Assembly: GCA_001051155.2 (NCBI GenBank)
Contig: JYIP02000001.1
Span: forward strand, 372,001 to 436,000
Length of the DNA stretch: 64,000 nucleotides
DNA from: Chrysoporthe austroafricana
Lineage: Eukaryota; Ascomycota; Sordariomycetes; Diaporthales; Cryphonectriaceae
Reading direction: 5' to 3'
The notes under the pieces are model-generated. The model did not search any database. It was not told the DNA's origin and worked only from the letters and a program-made list of their open reading frames with translations. A program made the translations under genes and the position numbers. Shown piece by piece: positions 26,811 through 37,403 of this stretch. How positions within the stretch are numbered: position 1 is the first letter of the stretch; every line of letters begins with the position of its first letter.

Positions 26811-29798
26811 ATGCAGAACGTCTGCCGTTCGTGCCTCCTGCGACTCGGGCAACCATGGCGAACACCCGGGCGACATCGATCGTCGCCCAAGCTTCTGTCC
26901 CAAGTTTCGCGCCGGACAAACCATGGCGTGGCATCGTGCGTCGAGGGAAGCGCTCAGGTAGCCTCCGAGGATCAATCCCAGCACGGCAGGGCTCCTGCCT
27001 CGATGACAGATGATGCTACGCTGCTGATAAGTGGCTTCGACTCTGCACATCAGTCGCGAGGCGCTGGATCTTCTGACCTTGTCGCCACATCAGACCGTTT
27101 TTCTCGGGGAAAGGGCCCGATTCAACAGGCTCAGAGGTACAACTTTTCAGGGTCTTCTTTGCCTTTCCCCACAGCATCGACCTCCACGTTCACGCCTAGT
27201 GACAAGAGGGTGCAGTTCATCAAGGCGGTCGAGGAGGTTAAGGATGACTCTCGGCGGATGGCCAGTATCATCCATAGATTCGACGACTGGGAGCAATTCC
27301 AACGAGAACGTTTGGTGAAATTTACCACCGGCAGAGAGAGGTCAGCTTTTGCCGAGTTCGCCGCGTGGAAAGGCATTGTGAGGGAATTCCGGACGACACC
27401 GCCAGAGAAAACAAGGCCGAGATCTGCTGCCACGAGGGCGCAGGTCCTATGGCTTCAGCGCTGTGCTAACGTGGAGGAGTTGATGGCTTCCATACCACGA
27501 TTCCGAGGAAAAAGTGGCGTTCTGAGACGACGCAGGGACAGTCAGCTGATGTCGGTGGCGATGCGTTTTGTCCCGGAAAAGCTCCGTCTTCTTCTAGAAT
27601 GCGTGATGAGAACTCACCAACCACCATCTACGCCTGATTTCTACGTTGTCGAAGATGTCCTCGACATCCTAGCAATGCGCCTTAGCGAGATGGAGCCGTC
27701 TGAGAGACCTGCCTATGCGACAGATTTGGCCCTACTGGTGACCAATGTTCTCAGAAACAGTTGGAGAAGTTTTATTCAGATCCCTCAGGCTACCATCTTC
27801 CGAATACTGGACGCTCTTCCCGAGGTCTCTATCGGACCCTGGTATCAGCAACTCTGCGCTGCTCATTGCAACTTGCATCTTCATACGGAGCTCCAATTCG
27901 CAGCCCGCTTGGCCAAGTCACCAACAACAAAAGAGTTGAGTTCTCAGGTATTACTTGGCCTCAGGAGAGCGGGGGTTCTGGATATCAACAGCCCTGTAGC
28001 TGCCAGTGTTTGCACCTCAATCCTCACATTCAAAAGGGAGGATCTTGAAGCGCTGGATAGCGCCTCTGCTACGCCTGCAGACTTGTTCCGCACCCTCCAC
28101 AGTATTGGGCTGACACCCAATGTCATCACGTACTCGGCTATCATTCGGGGTCTTTGCTTGAAGGGGGATCTCAGGACAGCGCTGGACGTTTTTGAGGTCA
28201 TGAAACATCACGGCGTGCACCCGGACGCATTCACATTTTCGATCCTGATTAACGGCTGCAAGATTTGCGGTGACTTCAATACTCTGGCTGAGATCGCGAT
28301 TCAGGCGTGCTTTGCGAATATTCGGGACCATATCGTCTGGAATGATGTGCTTCATGCCGTGTACATCAGTTGTTTACGGGAACGCAAAGACAGGAGAGGG
28401 CCACGGCGAACCGCCTTATTCGCCTTGAACTCGATCTACACCCGGATTTTCGATCCCGAGCCTATCAGGCCTTTCATTACAATGCGCCTCATCGAGATGG
28501 GCGATTTTTCAACGCTTCAGAGTTGGTTTCCTGAACCCCTCAAGCGCATAGCTGCGGAGATTCCGCCTCTTCCTTCTCGAGAGGTCGCGCAGCCAGGATC
28601 GGACACGCTAGCCATCATGATCCTAGGGCTTGTTCGATACCTCCCCATGCCTTACGACGTTGTCATGTTCTACTCTCAGTTCAGACAGATGCTCGCGGAG
28701 GGTCATCCCGTTGCAGAACTTATGGTTCGGGAGCGAGGTACATTCGTTCATGACATCGTCCTCAGAAACTTGGTTAAGTGGCGAGGCACACTGCGAATCG
28801 CGCTCGATATTATTCGAGATATGATGAGAGATGTTGGCCAAGACTCTGATCTGAAAGTCGGGCAATCTGACCCTAAGTTGGCTATTCAGCGGACGGCGGA
28901 GGCCGAAGCGCCAGCCACAAATATCGAACAAGTGGCGAGCACAGAAGATACAGAGATAATTATTAAAGAAAGTTCGCTTGGTGAAGGCAATAGTCAAGCT
29001 GGGAGTACCGAAGCATCAACCGTGGACGATCACGAGTCCTTTGCGGAGGCGGAGGAGCACCAACCAGAAGCAAAAGCATCACATGATAGCGAAGTCTCTA
29101 CCCAACAGAGACCTCCAATTCGTCACCCAGCGCCGAGCGTTTACACCTGGAGCATTCTAATTCATGGTTTCATGAGGCACAAGCAACCTAAGGAAGCTGA
29201 GCGCATCATCAGCCTCATGCGCGAGCACGGGGTGGAGCCGAACATTGTCACGTGGAACACCCTGGCCGCCGGCTATGCCAAGATGCAGAAGGTACCTCAG
29301 GCGGTGGACGCAATGCGCCGTCTCGAGATCGAGGGCTTCAAGGCCGATGACGCGACGCTGCGCGCGTTCTCGTACATCGCCAACAAGGAGAAGGCGATCA
29401 AGCTGATGGAGGCCACGGTAGAGGCAAACAAGCTCAAGAAGATGGCGTCGGAGCTGCAGCAACAAGAGGCGGCTGACCAGGCGCCCCACCAGGCGCAACA
29501 GGACGACGCAGACGCAGAGCAGTGGCAGCGGTGCGGCGACGAGGAAGAGGCCCTGGACCATGAGCTTGAGGCGCGCCTGCTCCAACTCGGCTCCGGCGTG
29601 GTGCCAGAGAACATGTCGAGGAAGATCCTCCGCGTGGTCCAGAAAATGGAGCACATCGCGCCGGTCAGTCAGCGGCCCGAGCTCGCCGAGTGGGCGCGCA
29701 TCCGGAGGGAAGGTCTTGATGCTGTGTCTGTGCCCATAGAGCCGGACAGCATGAAGCGTGGGAGTATGTCGAGTGAGCCAAGATCTACGGATGGATAG
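26811..29798 (+). CDS. Mitochondrial pentatricopeptide-repeat protein, 995 aa
   Basis: One long intronless frame. The start MQNVCRSCLLRLGQPWR, rich in Arg and Ser and poor in acids, looks like a mitochondrial targeting sequence. PPR motifs are clear around residues 433-490 (TPNVITYSAIIRGLCLKGDL, then HPDAFTFSILINGC) and 776-845 (VYTWSILIHGFMRHKQPKEA, then EPNIVTWNTLAAGYAKMQ). Weaker helical repeats lie between. Residues about 690-770 form an acidic, Ser/Glu-rich linker between the repeat blocks. PPR proteins bind organelle RNA in a sequence-specific way. The length and layout recall fungal factors for mitochondrial mRNA stability or translation, but I cannot assign a particular one. The C terminus has a Gln/Ala/Glu-rich coiled segment. 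Confidence 0.92.
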   Translation: MQNVCRSCLLRLGQPWRTPGRHRSSPKLLSQVSRRTNHGVASCVEGSAQVASEDQSQHGRAPASMTDDATLLISGFDSAHQSRGAGSSDLVATSDRFSRGKGPIQQAQRYNFSGSSLPFPTASTSTFTPSDKRVQFIKAVEEVKDDSRRMASIIHRFDDWEQFQRERLVKFTTGRERSAFAEFAAWKGIVREFRTTPPEKTRPRSAATRAQVLWLQRCANVEELMASIPRFRGKSGVLRRRRDSQLMSVAMRFVPEKLRLLLECVMRTHQPPSTPDFYVVEDVLDILAMRLSEMEPSERPAYATDLALLVTNVLRNSWRSFIQIPQATIFRILDALPEVSIGPWYQQLCAAHCNLHLHTELQFAARLAKSPTTKELSSQVLLGLRRAGVLDINSPVAASVCTSILTFKREDLEALDSASATPADLFRTLHSIGLTPNVITYSAIIRGLCLKGDLRTALDVFEVMKHHGVHPDAFTFSILINGCKICGDFNTLAEIAIQACFANIRDHIVWNDVLHAVYISCLRERKDRRGPRRTALFALNSIYTRIFDPEPIRPFITMRLIEMGDFSTLQSWFPEPLKRIAAEIPPLPSREVAQPGSDTLAIMILGLVRYLPMPYDVVMFYSQFRQMLAEGHPVAELMVRERGTFVHDIVLRNLVKWRGTLRIALDIIRDMMRDVGQDSDLKVGQSDPKLAIQRTAEAEAPATNIEQVASTEDTEIIIKESSLGEGNSQAGSTEASTVDDHESFAEAEEHQPEAKASHDSEVSTQQRPPIRHPAPSVYTWSILIHGFMRHKQPKEAERIISLMREHGVEPNIVTWNTLAAGYAKMQKVPQAVDAMRRLEIEGFKADDATLRAFSYIANKEKAIKLMEATVEANKLKKMASELQQQEAADQAPHQAQQDDADAEQWQRCGDEEEALDHELEARLLQLGSGVVPENMSRKILRVVQKMEHIAPVSQRPELAEWARIRREGLDAVSVPIEPDSMKRGSMSSEPRSTDG

Positions 29799-30667
29799 AT
29801 ATATAGAAGTTGTACAATTTTGGGATACCCTACTGGTCCAAACTAACCAGTAGATCTATCGCTAGTAGATCTCTTCCCACATCTTGTTAATAGTCCTTTA
29901 TGACCATCGGCGCCTGTGAAGAGCGCTTAGTTGGTCATTTCGCTTTTCATGTCCTTTCGACCCTATCACTGTTCTCTTGTCTTTTTCGCTCTACCAACTT
30001 GCCCCCCGCAAAGATCTATCCAGGTCCATAGCTCCATATCGCTGCCTGTCGAGCCTGAGCTCTACAAGTCCGACGTATTAAAAAGCTGCGTCGGCCGTGG
30101 TAGTGGGAGAGCAGGCTGTCGACATCTCCAATGCGTCTCATTACTCCCTGTGGAAATTTGAGAAGGCATTTGGTTGCCGCTCTCCTGGGGGATTGCCGAC
30201 GTCTGTGGAGTTCAGCAGGCGTACAGCCAACAGGTGTCCTTGTGCTCCCGAGTAACCCGTATCGTGGCGGATCGGCCATCCATCACCTCTCGGCAGGATG
30301 TGGTACACAAGATAGTCGATGGTGGTATCGCGCCACGATCCACGTGTTTGATGATTCACACAAGTCGGCCCAGCCAGCCATTTGCCGGCCATGCTCCAGG
30401 ACAATCACATTTCCCATGCCAGTTCACCTCGTTGAACATGCGCAAGTCCAGTTTGAGGGCCGAGATGCTTGCGGCATTCTCGATCCACGCCACCACGCAG
30501 ATTCCGCAGTCTTTGAGGTACGGAGCGCCCATTACGACGAACTCTGGGCCTGTAAACGCGCCCACCATCTTTTGCTTTTCGAAACCAGACCAGGAACGCC
30601 ATGCCGAAACAGAGACGCCTGAAGCCGAGCCACAACGTAGAGCCGCACTGAGGGAGTTTTAGGAATA
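29799..30667. other. Intergenic region with unexplained open frames
   Basis: Lies between the 3' ends of the PPR gene (+) and the SRAP gene (-). Two + frames (30131-30622 and 30174-30662) and one - frame (30568-30356) are open. The minus frame has an unusually protein-like make-up (see findings). None could be matched to a family. Confidence 0.45.
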
Positions 30668-32253
30668 TTAGGCACTGTTCCCAAAGAACTTTGTGATTTT
30701 CTGTGTTCCGGTCCCCTTCCCCTTCATAGGACTCTTGGTTGCATTGCTCGTCGCGCTGATCGATCTCGAACCCTTCACGGCCGGCTTGCTCGGCGAAGGA
30801 GATGGCTTGGCCTTGGTGGGCGACGAAGCCACAGCTCCTTTCTGCTTCTTCGGCGTCTGTTCATCGTCTAATCCCGCATCTCCCTTCCTCTTCTCCCCAG
30901 CAGCAGGTGCGACTCCCATCCCGCCGTCGTCTGCGTCCTCTGCGACCTCACCAACAGTCTTCACCTCCTTCACCGGCGACGAGGTCACCTCTTTCTTGAC
31001 CTCGACATCCTTCTTCGGCGAGGCTTTCTTCGCCTGCGCGTTTGCAAAGAAGTTGGCAATATTCGACTTGTTCTCCCGACTGGCAATCGGGATGATGAAC
31101 GATGGCGAGTTGTTCCCAACCTTGCCCACCTCCTTACTGACGGGATACACCTCCAGCTCGCCGTCGAAGGGCTTGAGGACATCTTGCAGGTCCTTACACC
31201 ACTCGTACCGAGCCGGGTCGAGCCACGTCCTCATCTGCTCGGACGCCGGCTCGAGGATGACGGGCATGCGGTCATGGAGGAACTTGAGCTGCTTGTTGGA
31301 GTCCGTAGTGATGATGGTGTAGGTGTAGTGCTTGTCATCCCCGCCTGCAAGCTCGTGGTCAGCTTGCTTCGCTCCTCATCTATTCAAGATAGTCCGCGCT
31401 GCACACAAGAGGGTCTATCAAGAAGCCGATGTGGAGAGACTCACCTTCGTACTTCACGCAGTCCCACAACCCAGCAAAACACATCAGCCTCCCGTCCTTC
31501 CGTTTCACGAAGTGCGGCACCTTCTCCTTGCCGCTCTTCAGCCACTCGTAGAATCCCTGCGCGACGACGACACACCGCTTCCTGCCCTTCATAGAGCTCC
31601 ACATACCGCCCGCCTGCGCGAGCGAGTCGTCCCTGCAGTTGATCGTCTTCATCACCGCGCCGTAGTCCGGGCTGCGCTTCGTCCAGAAGGGGATGAGGCC
31701 CCACTTCATCGACTGCAGCTTGTAGTGCGCTGCCTCATGGCCATCCCCTCCACGGCTACCCGCGTCGGCCTGCGCGGCCTGCTGGGCTGGCTCAGCTGCC
31801 TCCAGCTCGGGATCGGCAGCGACCGCCGCCGCTTTGGACGCGGTGCCCTTCGGCTTGGCCTCCCTCCTCGGCCCCGCGCCCCAGTCCGGGACGTCCGCGC
31901 GGTACACGATCCCGTGGTACCCGGGCGCGAAGTTGTAGCTCTGCCTCGGGGCGCCGTCGCCCTCGTCGGCGGGCGCGTCGTCAACGGGCATGTCGTCGTC
32001 CTGGAGCATCTGGCGGACCTGCGAGGGGCTCTGCGGGCCCGGGGGGCTGGTCAGCTTTTGTGCATGCAGGTGGGCAGTCCCAGTCTCTTGCCGTGGGTTT
32101 AGCCTCCCATAGGACAATCAGTCTGCTGCCTCCTGCCTCCTGCCTCCTCCCTACTCAGAGGTTAAGACAATCATATCGGACGCGCACGATATCCTTCAAG
32201 AGGTGATTGAAGCAGAGCATACATACCAGGGCGAGAGCGTATCTTCCACACAT
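30668..32253 (-). CDS. SRAP-domain abasic-site DNA-protein crosslink protein (HMCES/YedK type), 429 aa
   Basis: Exons 32253-32227, 32030-31445 and 31344-30668. The tiny first exon encodes MCGRYALAL, which places the catalytic cysteine at position 2 after removal of Met. The introns are 196 and 100 bases. Family residues follow: NFAPGYHG, KWGLIPFW, TINCRDDS (Asn), QGFYEWLK (Glu) and HDRMPVIL (His). Such proteins crosslink covalently to abasic sites in single-stranded DNA and so shield them during replication. Insertions rich in Ala and acids lie at about residues 20-35 and 60-95. The C-terminal 190 residues are a disordered Lys/Pro/Ser tail with two PIP-like motifs, NIANFF and ITKFF, the second at the very end. 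See findings. Confidence 0.94.
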
Positions 32254-32854
32254 TTTACCGAAGTCTCCTTCACAATTACGACATGTTAGACGAAATCAGC
32301 ACGCATTGTCAAAAACACAATTCTCCGGAAAGGATGCAGATGGCGGGGAAATCGAAAGGTTGGACCAGGTTCATGATATACGTCACTCTATTAAGACGTG
32401 GGGTGGGTGAGGCGCGCTGTGACACGGTCCAGGCTGCCACTTCTGACTCCCGCACCCGAACGGCGTGCCTCCTTCGACTGCGCATACGGGATCTCTCGCT
32501 GAATAAAGCAAAAAGGCTAGCCTCCCTTTAATTGCACGCCGTTATCATTCGGCCAAGCGACCATCTGTGCCCGAAAGCAGGACCCTTAGCTTCTACTTTT
32601 TTTATAAAGCTGACGGCAATTCATTGACCCTGTAACGTGTGCTATCACGGGATCATTTGGGGATCAGAAATTCTCAGATATGAAGTCGTCCTTCCTGCTA
32701 GAAAAGTAACCCATAGAATACTAAACAGTCAAATATCTCAGAGTCCTGTGTAGAAATAATGGAGGAAACCCGAGAGCACTACCATCAAGACCCCGAACTT
32801 TTCTCCCTAAAGGATGCGCCCATTTTCCTAAACGCACGCAACCCGCGGACCCGT
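32254..32854. other. Intergenic region, 0.6 kb
   Basis: Lies between the start of the SRAP gene and the 3' end of the fimbrin gene, both on the minus strand. It holds the SRAP promoter and fimbrin 3' untranslated region. No gene is seen. Confidence 0.5.
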
Positions 32855-35022
32855 CTACTGCATCTTCTCGTGGGTAGCCATGAGGGAACCTGTAGCATGG
32901 GGGTCAGCAGACTGGTACAGTAGAGTGGAGAACGGCGTTGTGAAGACTCACCAATGAAAGTCGTCACCAGACGAGACCGGACCTGGCAGATATCCTCCGG
33001 CACCAGCCAGATGGTCGCGCCCATCTTTCTTGCAATCGAGATGCTCAGCTTGGCGTTCATGTACGCATCGTCATCGGTGTGGCCAGGGGTGACGAGGTCG
33101 TAGTCGACATAGCTGCTCTTCATGCCATTGAGCACATCCAGCAGGAAGACACCGGTGCCGATGCTGCCGTCCTTGAACGATCGGATCGACGAGCTCTTGC
33201 CCCCCTTGCGAGACATCTCGTTGGCCCACTTGACCATTTCGCTGTCGGTGATCTCGCGCTTGCCGAGCCGCTGCGCGAGGCTGGATAGGGTCAGCGTGAT
33301 GTTCTTGCGCATCAGCTGCCACACGAGACCCAGAGTCAGGGTCTTTTGTCCATCAGTGATATCAGCACCCTGGATCCCGACCAGCGAGAACCCGTTCTGC
33401 TTGCCAAGCTCGATCGCGTAGTTGGTGTTCTCGACGGCCTTGAAACGCAGCATCTCGCCGCCGTGCGCCGGCACCTTGTTGACGTGCCGCCAGTTGACGG
33501 AGCCCTTGATGACCTTGTCATACGCCTGCAGCAATATCGTACCGTCGCGGAGATCGTCGAAGAAGGACTGTACCGGAGGCTGGACGTCCAGACTGTTGAG
33601 CCACAGGGTGAATACCCTGGCCTCGCGCTCGCCCTCCGCATCAAAGTCCTCCACCTGCTGCTTCTCCTCTTCCGTGATAGGGTCGAGGCAAGGATGCGTG
33701 TTGAACAGGTTGGCCACGAAGGCCAGGTTGAGCTTGGGGTTCCCGGCGACGAGGGACTTTGGCGTCAGGAACTTGCGGCAGCCGAGCTTGTCAGCATCCT
33801 GCAGGACCATCTCGGCACGCTGCATCAGGTCGCGCTGCTGGAGAGGGGCCCTGGAGCAGCCGTATTCCGAGCCGATCTGTGCCTGCAGCACCGCGTAGTT
33901 CTCGCCGTCCTTGACGTCGGTAGAGAAGTTGGTCACCCGGCGAGGCCAGTTGGCAGCCTTGAGGTGGTAGTTGAACCACCGCAGCAGGATCTGCTCCGGA
34001 GGCAGCCGCAGGAATTGCTCCAAGGTCTCGTCCTCCTCGAGCAGCCGATACAGCTCAGGGTGGAGCTTGATGTCGATCTTGCCCAGGAGACCTCTGCGGA
34101 TGATCTGCCAGATCAGACCCAGGATCAGGTGTTCTCGGACCTCGATGATATCCCCGCTGCCGATGTTGACGACGGAACAGCCGATACCCTTCGCGGACTC
34201 GATGACGATGTTGTTGTTCTCGGTCATGTGGAAAGCGTTGAGCTTCTTGATCTTCCTGCCGGGGACGTTCAGCACACGCTCATCGATGGTATCCGGTACG
34301 CTGTCGTTGATGAGCTTAGCTAGCACTAGGCCGTCCTTGCACTCGTCAAACATCTCGAAGGTGTCGGTGGGGAAGGGCAGGCGGTCGCCAATGTCGGCAT
34401 CTCCGGCAAGCACAGCATTGATGTGGCGGGTGAACTCAGTGCGCTCGTCCTCATTGATGGTGTGGGTGATGTTAGCATTCGAACCTTGGACCTGGATCTT
34501 GCCGCTGATGCTGCTCTTCTGGGCGTGGCCGCCTGTGCGCTGTGACACCACGGCGCTGGGCGAGGTGGGGGCAGCACCGCCGGTGGCCATGCGCTGCTGG
34601 GCTGGCGAGGACTCGCGGAGCTTGGCGACGAGCTGCGACCTGATCAGTCTCCCGCGGGTGATTGCATGGCAGGATTTCCCTTCAACGTACACCGACGTAG
34701 TCCTCGAGCTCGACCCGCCTGGAGGAGTCCAGCTCGACCTCCTTCAGCGCCTGTCGCACAACATCGTAAGGCTGGCGCTCGCTGGCCTGGGTGGCTTTGA
34801 TGGCCGTGGCTTCGTCTAGGTACCCCTTGTCGTCGACATCGAGCTTGCGGAAGGCATCTGCGAGGCCGAATATGTCGTTCTGCTGGAACTGAGGAAACTT
34901 CCTGTGTTGGGCGCGAGATGGTCAGATCTGGGACACCCCCCCCTTTTCGCTAATGCCGCATCCGCGGGGGAGGGGGGAAGGGCGGGAAATGGTGGGTACC
35001 TCTGGAGTTTGAGGACGTTCAT
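32855..35022 (-). CDS. SAC6: Fimbrin, actin-bundling protein, 649 aa
   Basis: Exons 35022-35000, 34901-34691, 34632-32952 and 32889-32855. The last exon restores the short C-terminal end GSLMATHEKMQ. The N terminus (MNVLKLQRKFPQFQQNDIFG) leads into an EF-hand-like region (LDVDDKGYLDEATAI). Four calponin-homology domains follow, arranged as two actin-binding pairs. Typical pieces are DGLVLAKLINDSVPDTID, ENNNIVIESAKGIGC, HLILGLIWQIIRRGLL, and in the second pair KTLTLGLVWQLMRKN. Fimbrin crosslinks actin filaments in patches and in the hyphal-tip endocytic collar. Length fits the family. The first intron starts 23 bases after the ATG, as is common in this gene family. Confidence 0.96.
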
Positions 35023-36075
35023 AATTGTTCTTCTTGCAGTCGCGAGTGGTTCAGGGAGGCTGCGCTGTCGAGAGGCGTAGAGGGAGTTGCTCTGCGGTAA
35101 GGTTCGTGTATGAGAGGGTGCGTAGCTCCCGTGTCTGAAGGACAATCTCAGAGGATGTTGGGCAGGAAACCAGACGCGGAGCGAGGCCGCAGAGCTACCT
35201 ACATAACCTGACTATGTCATCGCGGGGTGTCTCCAGTCTCCACCCCTGGGCCCTGGCCTGCAGGCCCTTCAGCGAGAGCGAGTGCCTGGGTGCCTGGTCA
35301 AAGCCACAGCGGGCTACGTAAGTTGCGGATCGCCAAGAGCCCGCAGGGGCAGGCAGACACAGTACATAGAACACCGCGACGGCGCCACAGAAACCGCTGT
35401 ACTCTCTTGTTCCCCTACTGACCCAGCACCCAGTCCCCAGTACCCAGTACTGTAGGTACTTCCGTACATCCCGAGTACAACCCAGGTGGAGGGGGCTTGC
35501 CCCACTAAAACTTTTCCTGCATATCCACGACCTGGAACGATTAAGTTGCCACTTCGTGAGACGGCCTGATCCAGCTCGCCGCCCTCAGGTAGGACTGGCA
35601 GGTCAGATCAGGTAGATCGCGGTCGCATGCTCACGATCTGGAGCTCACGGGGAGTCCTCTACCGGCTTCTTCACGGGCGAGCTCTGACGTCGTCTGTCTC
35701 TCTTTGGAGCACGGAGTAGAGGAGAGTCGTCTCGATCCCTCATCACCACTCCCGCCACCCGCACTCCCCTCTCTCCTACGTACGTTTGCTCACTTTTCCT
35801 GTGTATCTCGATAAGCATCCTGCCCTCGCCCCGGGCTCGCCGTCTTCTTTGCATCCGGCATTGTCATTCTCCACCTTAATGACTGGATTCACTCGGACGG
35901 CGAAGAGCAAAACCTGTTCTCAGTCTGCATCCTTCCGACCCCGATCGCCTCTCGCCTCGGCTGGACGGACCACCAGACAGGGAGGACATCTCTCTCGCCA
36001 GCCTCGCCTCCTTGATCCCATTCCGCCCCGCGCCTGACGACCAAGCCAGGTCCTCCCAGCTGGCCCGCCTGTACG
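35023..36075. other. Divergent intergenic region, about 1 kb
   Basis: Separates the fimbrin start (-) from the RING-like gene (+) and holds both promoters. Only short or low-complexity frames are present. A run of TACC/AGTACC words (cccagtacccagtactgtaggtac) lies near 35433-35458. Confidence 0.5.
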
Positions 36076-36864
36076 ATGGCAGAACCAGCCTGCAAAGTCT
36101 GCGACGAGCCCCTCCGCGTGCCCGTCGAGGAGGACTCTGCCGATGAGGGCCAGCCCGGCCCCTCCTCCTCGACCGCAAACACCGTGCCCGACGACCTCGA
36201 GTTCCCCTGTGGCTGCCACTACCACTGGCAGTGCGCCCTAGACCAGTCGTCGCACATAGCACTCCACCTCACCTGCCCGTCCTGCGACGCGCACTTGGTG
36301 TCAAACGCCCCCGGCCCCTCCGTGACCAACCCCGTCTTCCACACCTCTCAGGACCAGGCCTCCATCCTCTGCCGGTACAGCTCCGACGGCGGCGTAGAAG
36401 AAAACTACGACATCCTCCCCGTGCTCACGGAGGAGGCCTATCTCGAGACCCACCCGGGCGAGCGCCGCCCCCGGGCGTTTCTCACCATGTGCGGCGAGGG
36501 GGACGTCCTCGGCGCCGTGGACCTGCTCAGGGACGCGGCCTCGGAGGGCGACGACGTCAGGGCGATCGTGCTGTACCGCGACGCCCTGATGAGGGGGCGG
36601 AGCGCGCTACACATCGCGCTGGAGAAGGCCCAGGAGGAGGCGGTCTGGCTGCTGCTGTACCTCGGGTCGCCGAGGTTGCCGAACGAGGCCTTCCCGGACG
36701 AGGCGCTGGCCGCGGCGCAGAGTATGGGCCTGGATAGGATGCCCACCGGTGGTGAAGACATCACCTCGGTGAGGGACGAGGATGGGCGCAGCGTGGAGGA
36801 TTATGCGAGGGCGATGGCGCCGCTATGGGATCGGCTGGTTGACGCCGGTGTCTTGAGGTCTTGA
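36076..36864 (+). CDS. RING-like zinc-binding protein with ankyrin-like C-terminal part, 262 aa
   Basis: An intronless frame. Eight likely zinc ligands lie in the first 70 residues: C6, C9, C45, C47, H50, C53, C67 and C70. The middle reads CGCHYHWQC and the end CPSC. The spacing fits a cross-brace RING of C4HC3 type, with a 35-residue acidic, Ser/Pro-rich loop between the first two pairs. RING domains usually recruit an E2 for ubiquitin transfer, so a ligase role is possible but not shown. The C-terminal 120 residues have helical pairs with SALHIALEKAQEEAVWLLLYLG, similar to an ankyrin repeat, and end in a DEDGRSVEDYARAM repeat-like cap. I do not recognise a named family. Start context is acgATGGCAG. 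Confidence 0.82.
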   Translation: MAEPACKVCDEPLRVPVEEDSADEGQPGPSSSTANTVPDDLEFPCGCHYHWQCALDQSSHIALHLTCPSCDAHLVSNAPGPSVTNPVFHTSQDQASILCRYSSDGGVEENYDILPVLTEEAYLETHPGERRPRAFLTMCGEGDVLGAVDLLRDAASEGDDVRAIVLYRDALMRGRSALHIALEKAQEEAVWLLLYLGSPRLPNEAFPDEALAAAQSMGLDRMPTGGEDITSVRDEDGRSVEDYARAMAPLWDRLVDAGVLRS

Positions 36865-37403
36865 TGAGCACTCAAGGCATTCATTGATGAAGATGACGCC
36901 ACTCGTGACCCCTCCCTACCTGGCTAGGCAGCGTTAGGGTAGTGACACTACCAAACAGATGGCAATTATACTATAATATTAATAATTAAGACGCCGTCCT
37001 CCCGCGGCAGGTTATCCAATGCGAGGTCATTCAAACGACACACTGTCTCGTCAGACACTGCTCTGTATTTGATCATCACGCTTCACCACTGGGCATATAG
37101 GACGGTTCGTACGTGACATTTCTTGTTGAGCAACCTGGGCTGCACTGCGAGATGACAGCTCATGAGTGGATGATTTTGTGAAATTGAAAATGGAGCCTTC
37201 ATGCGCAGATGAGGTCTTACTCCGTTTTCTTGTAAAGCCGAACAAAGTATATACACGAGTATTTGCATGCCGGAAGTTAAGCACCCTGAAAATTGTGTCC
37301 AGAACACCGTCCGTTTCCGCCTAAGCCAGTACCCTTGACGCCGATGATAAGAGCCTCTTTTTGCAATGTAAACATTATACGCCGTAAGGGAAACCGCCTC
37401 GGT
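36865..37403. other. Intergenic region between convergent genes
   Basis: Lies between the 3' ends of the RING-like gene (+) and the DDHD phospholipase gene (-). An AT-rich patch lies near 36968-36990. No gene is seen. Confidence 0.5.
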
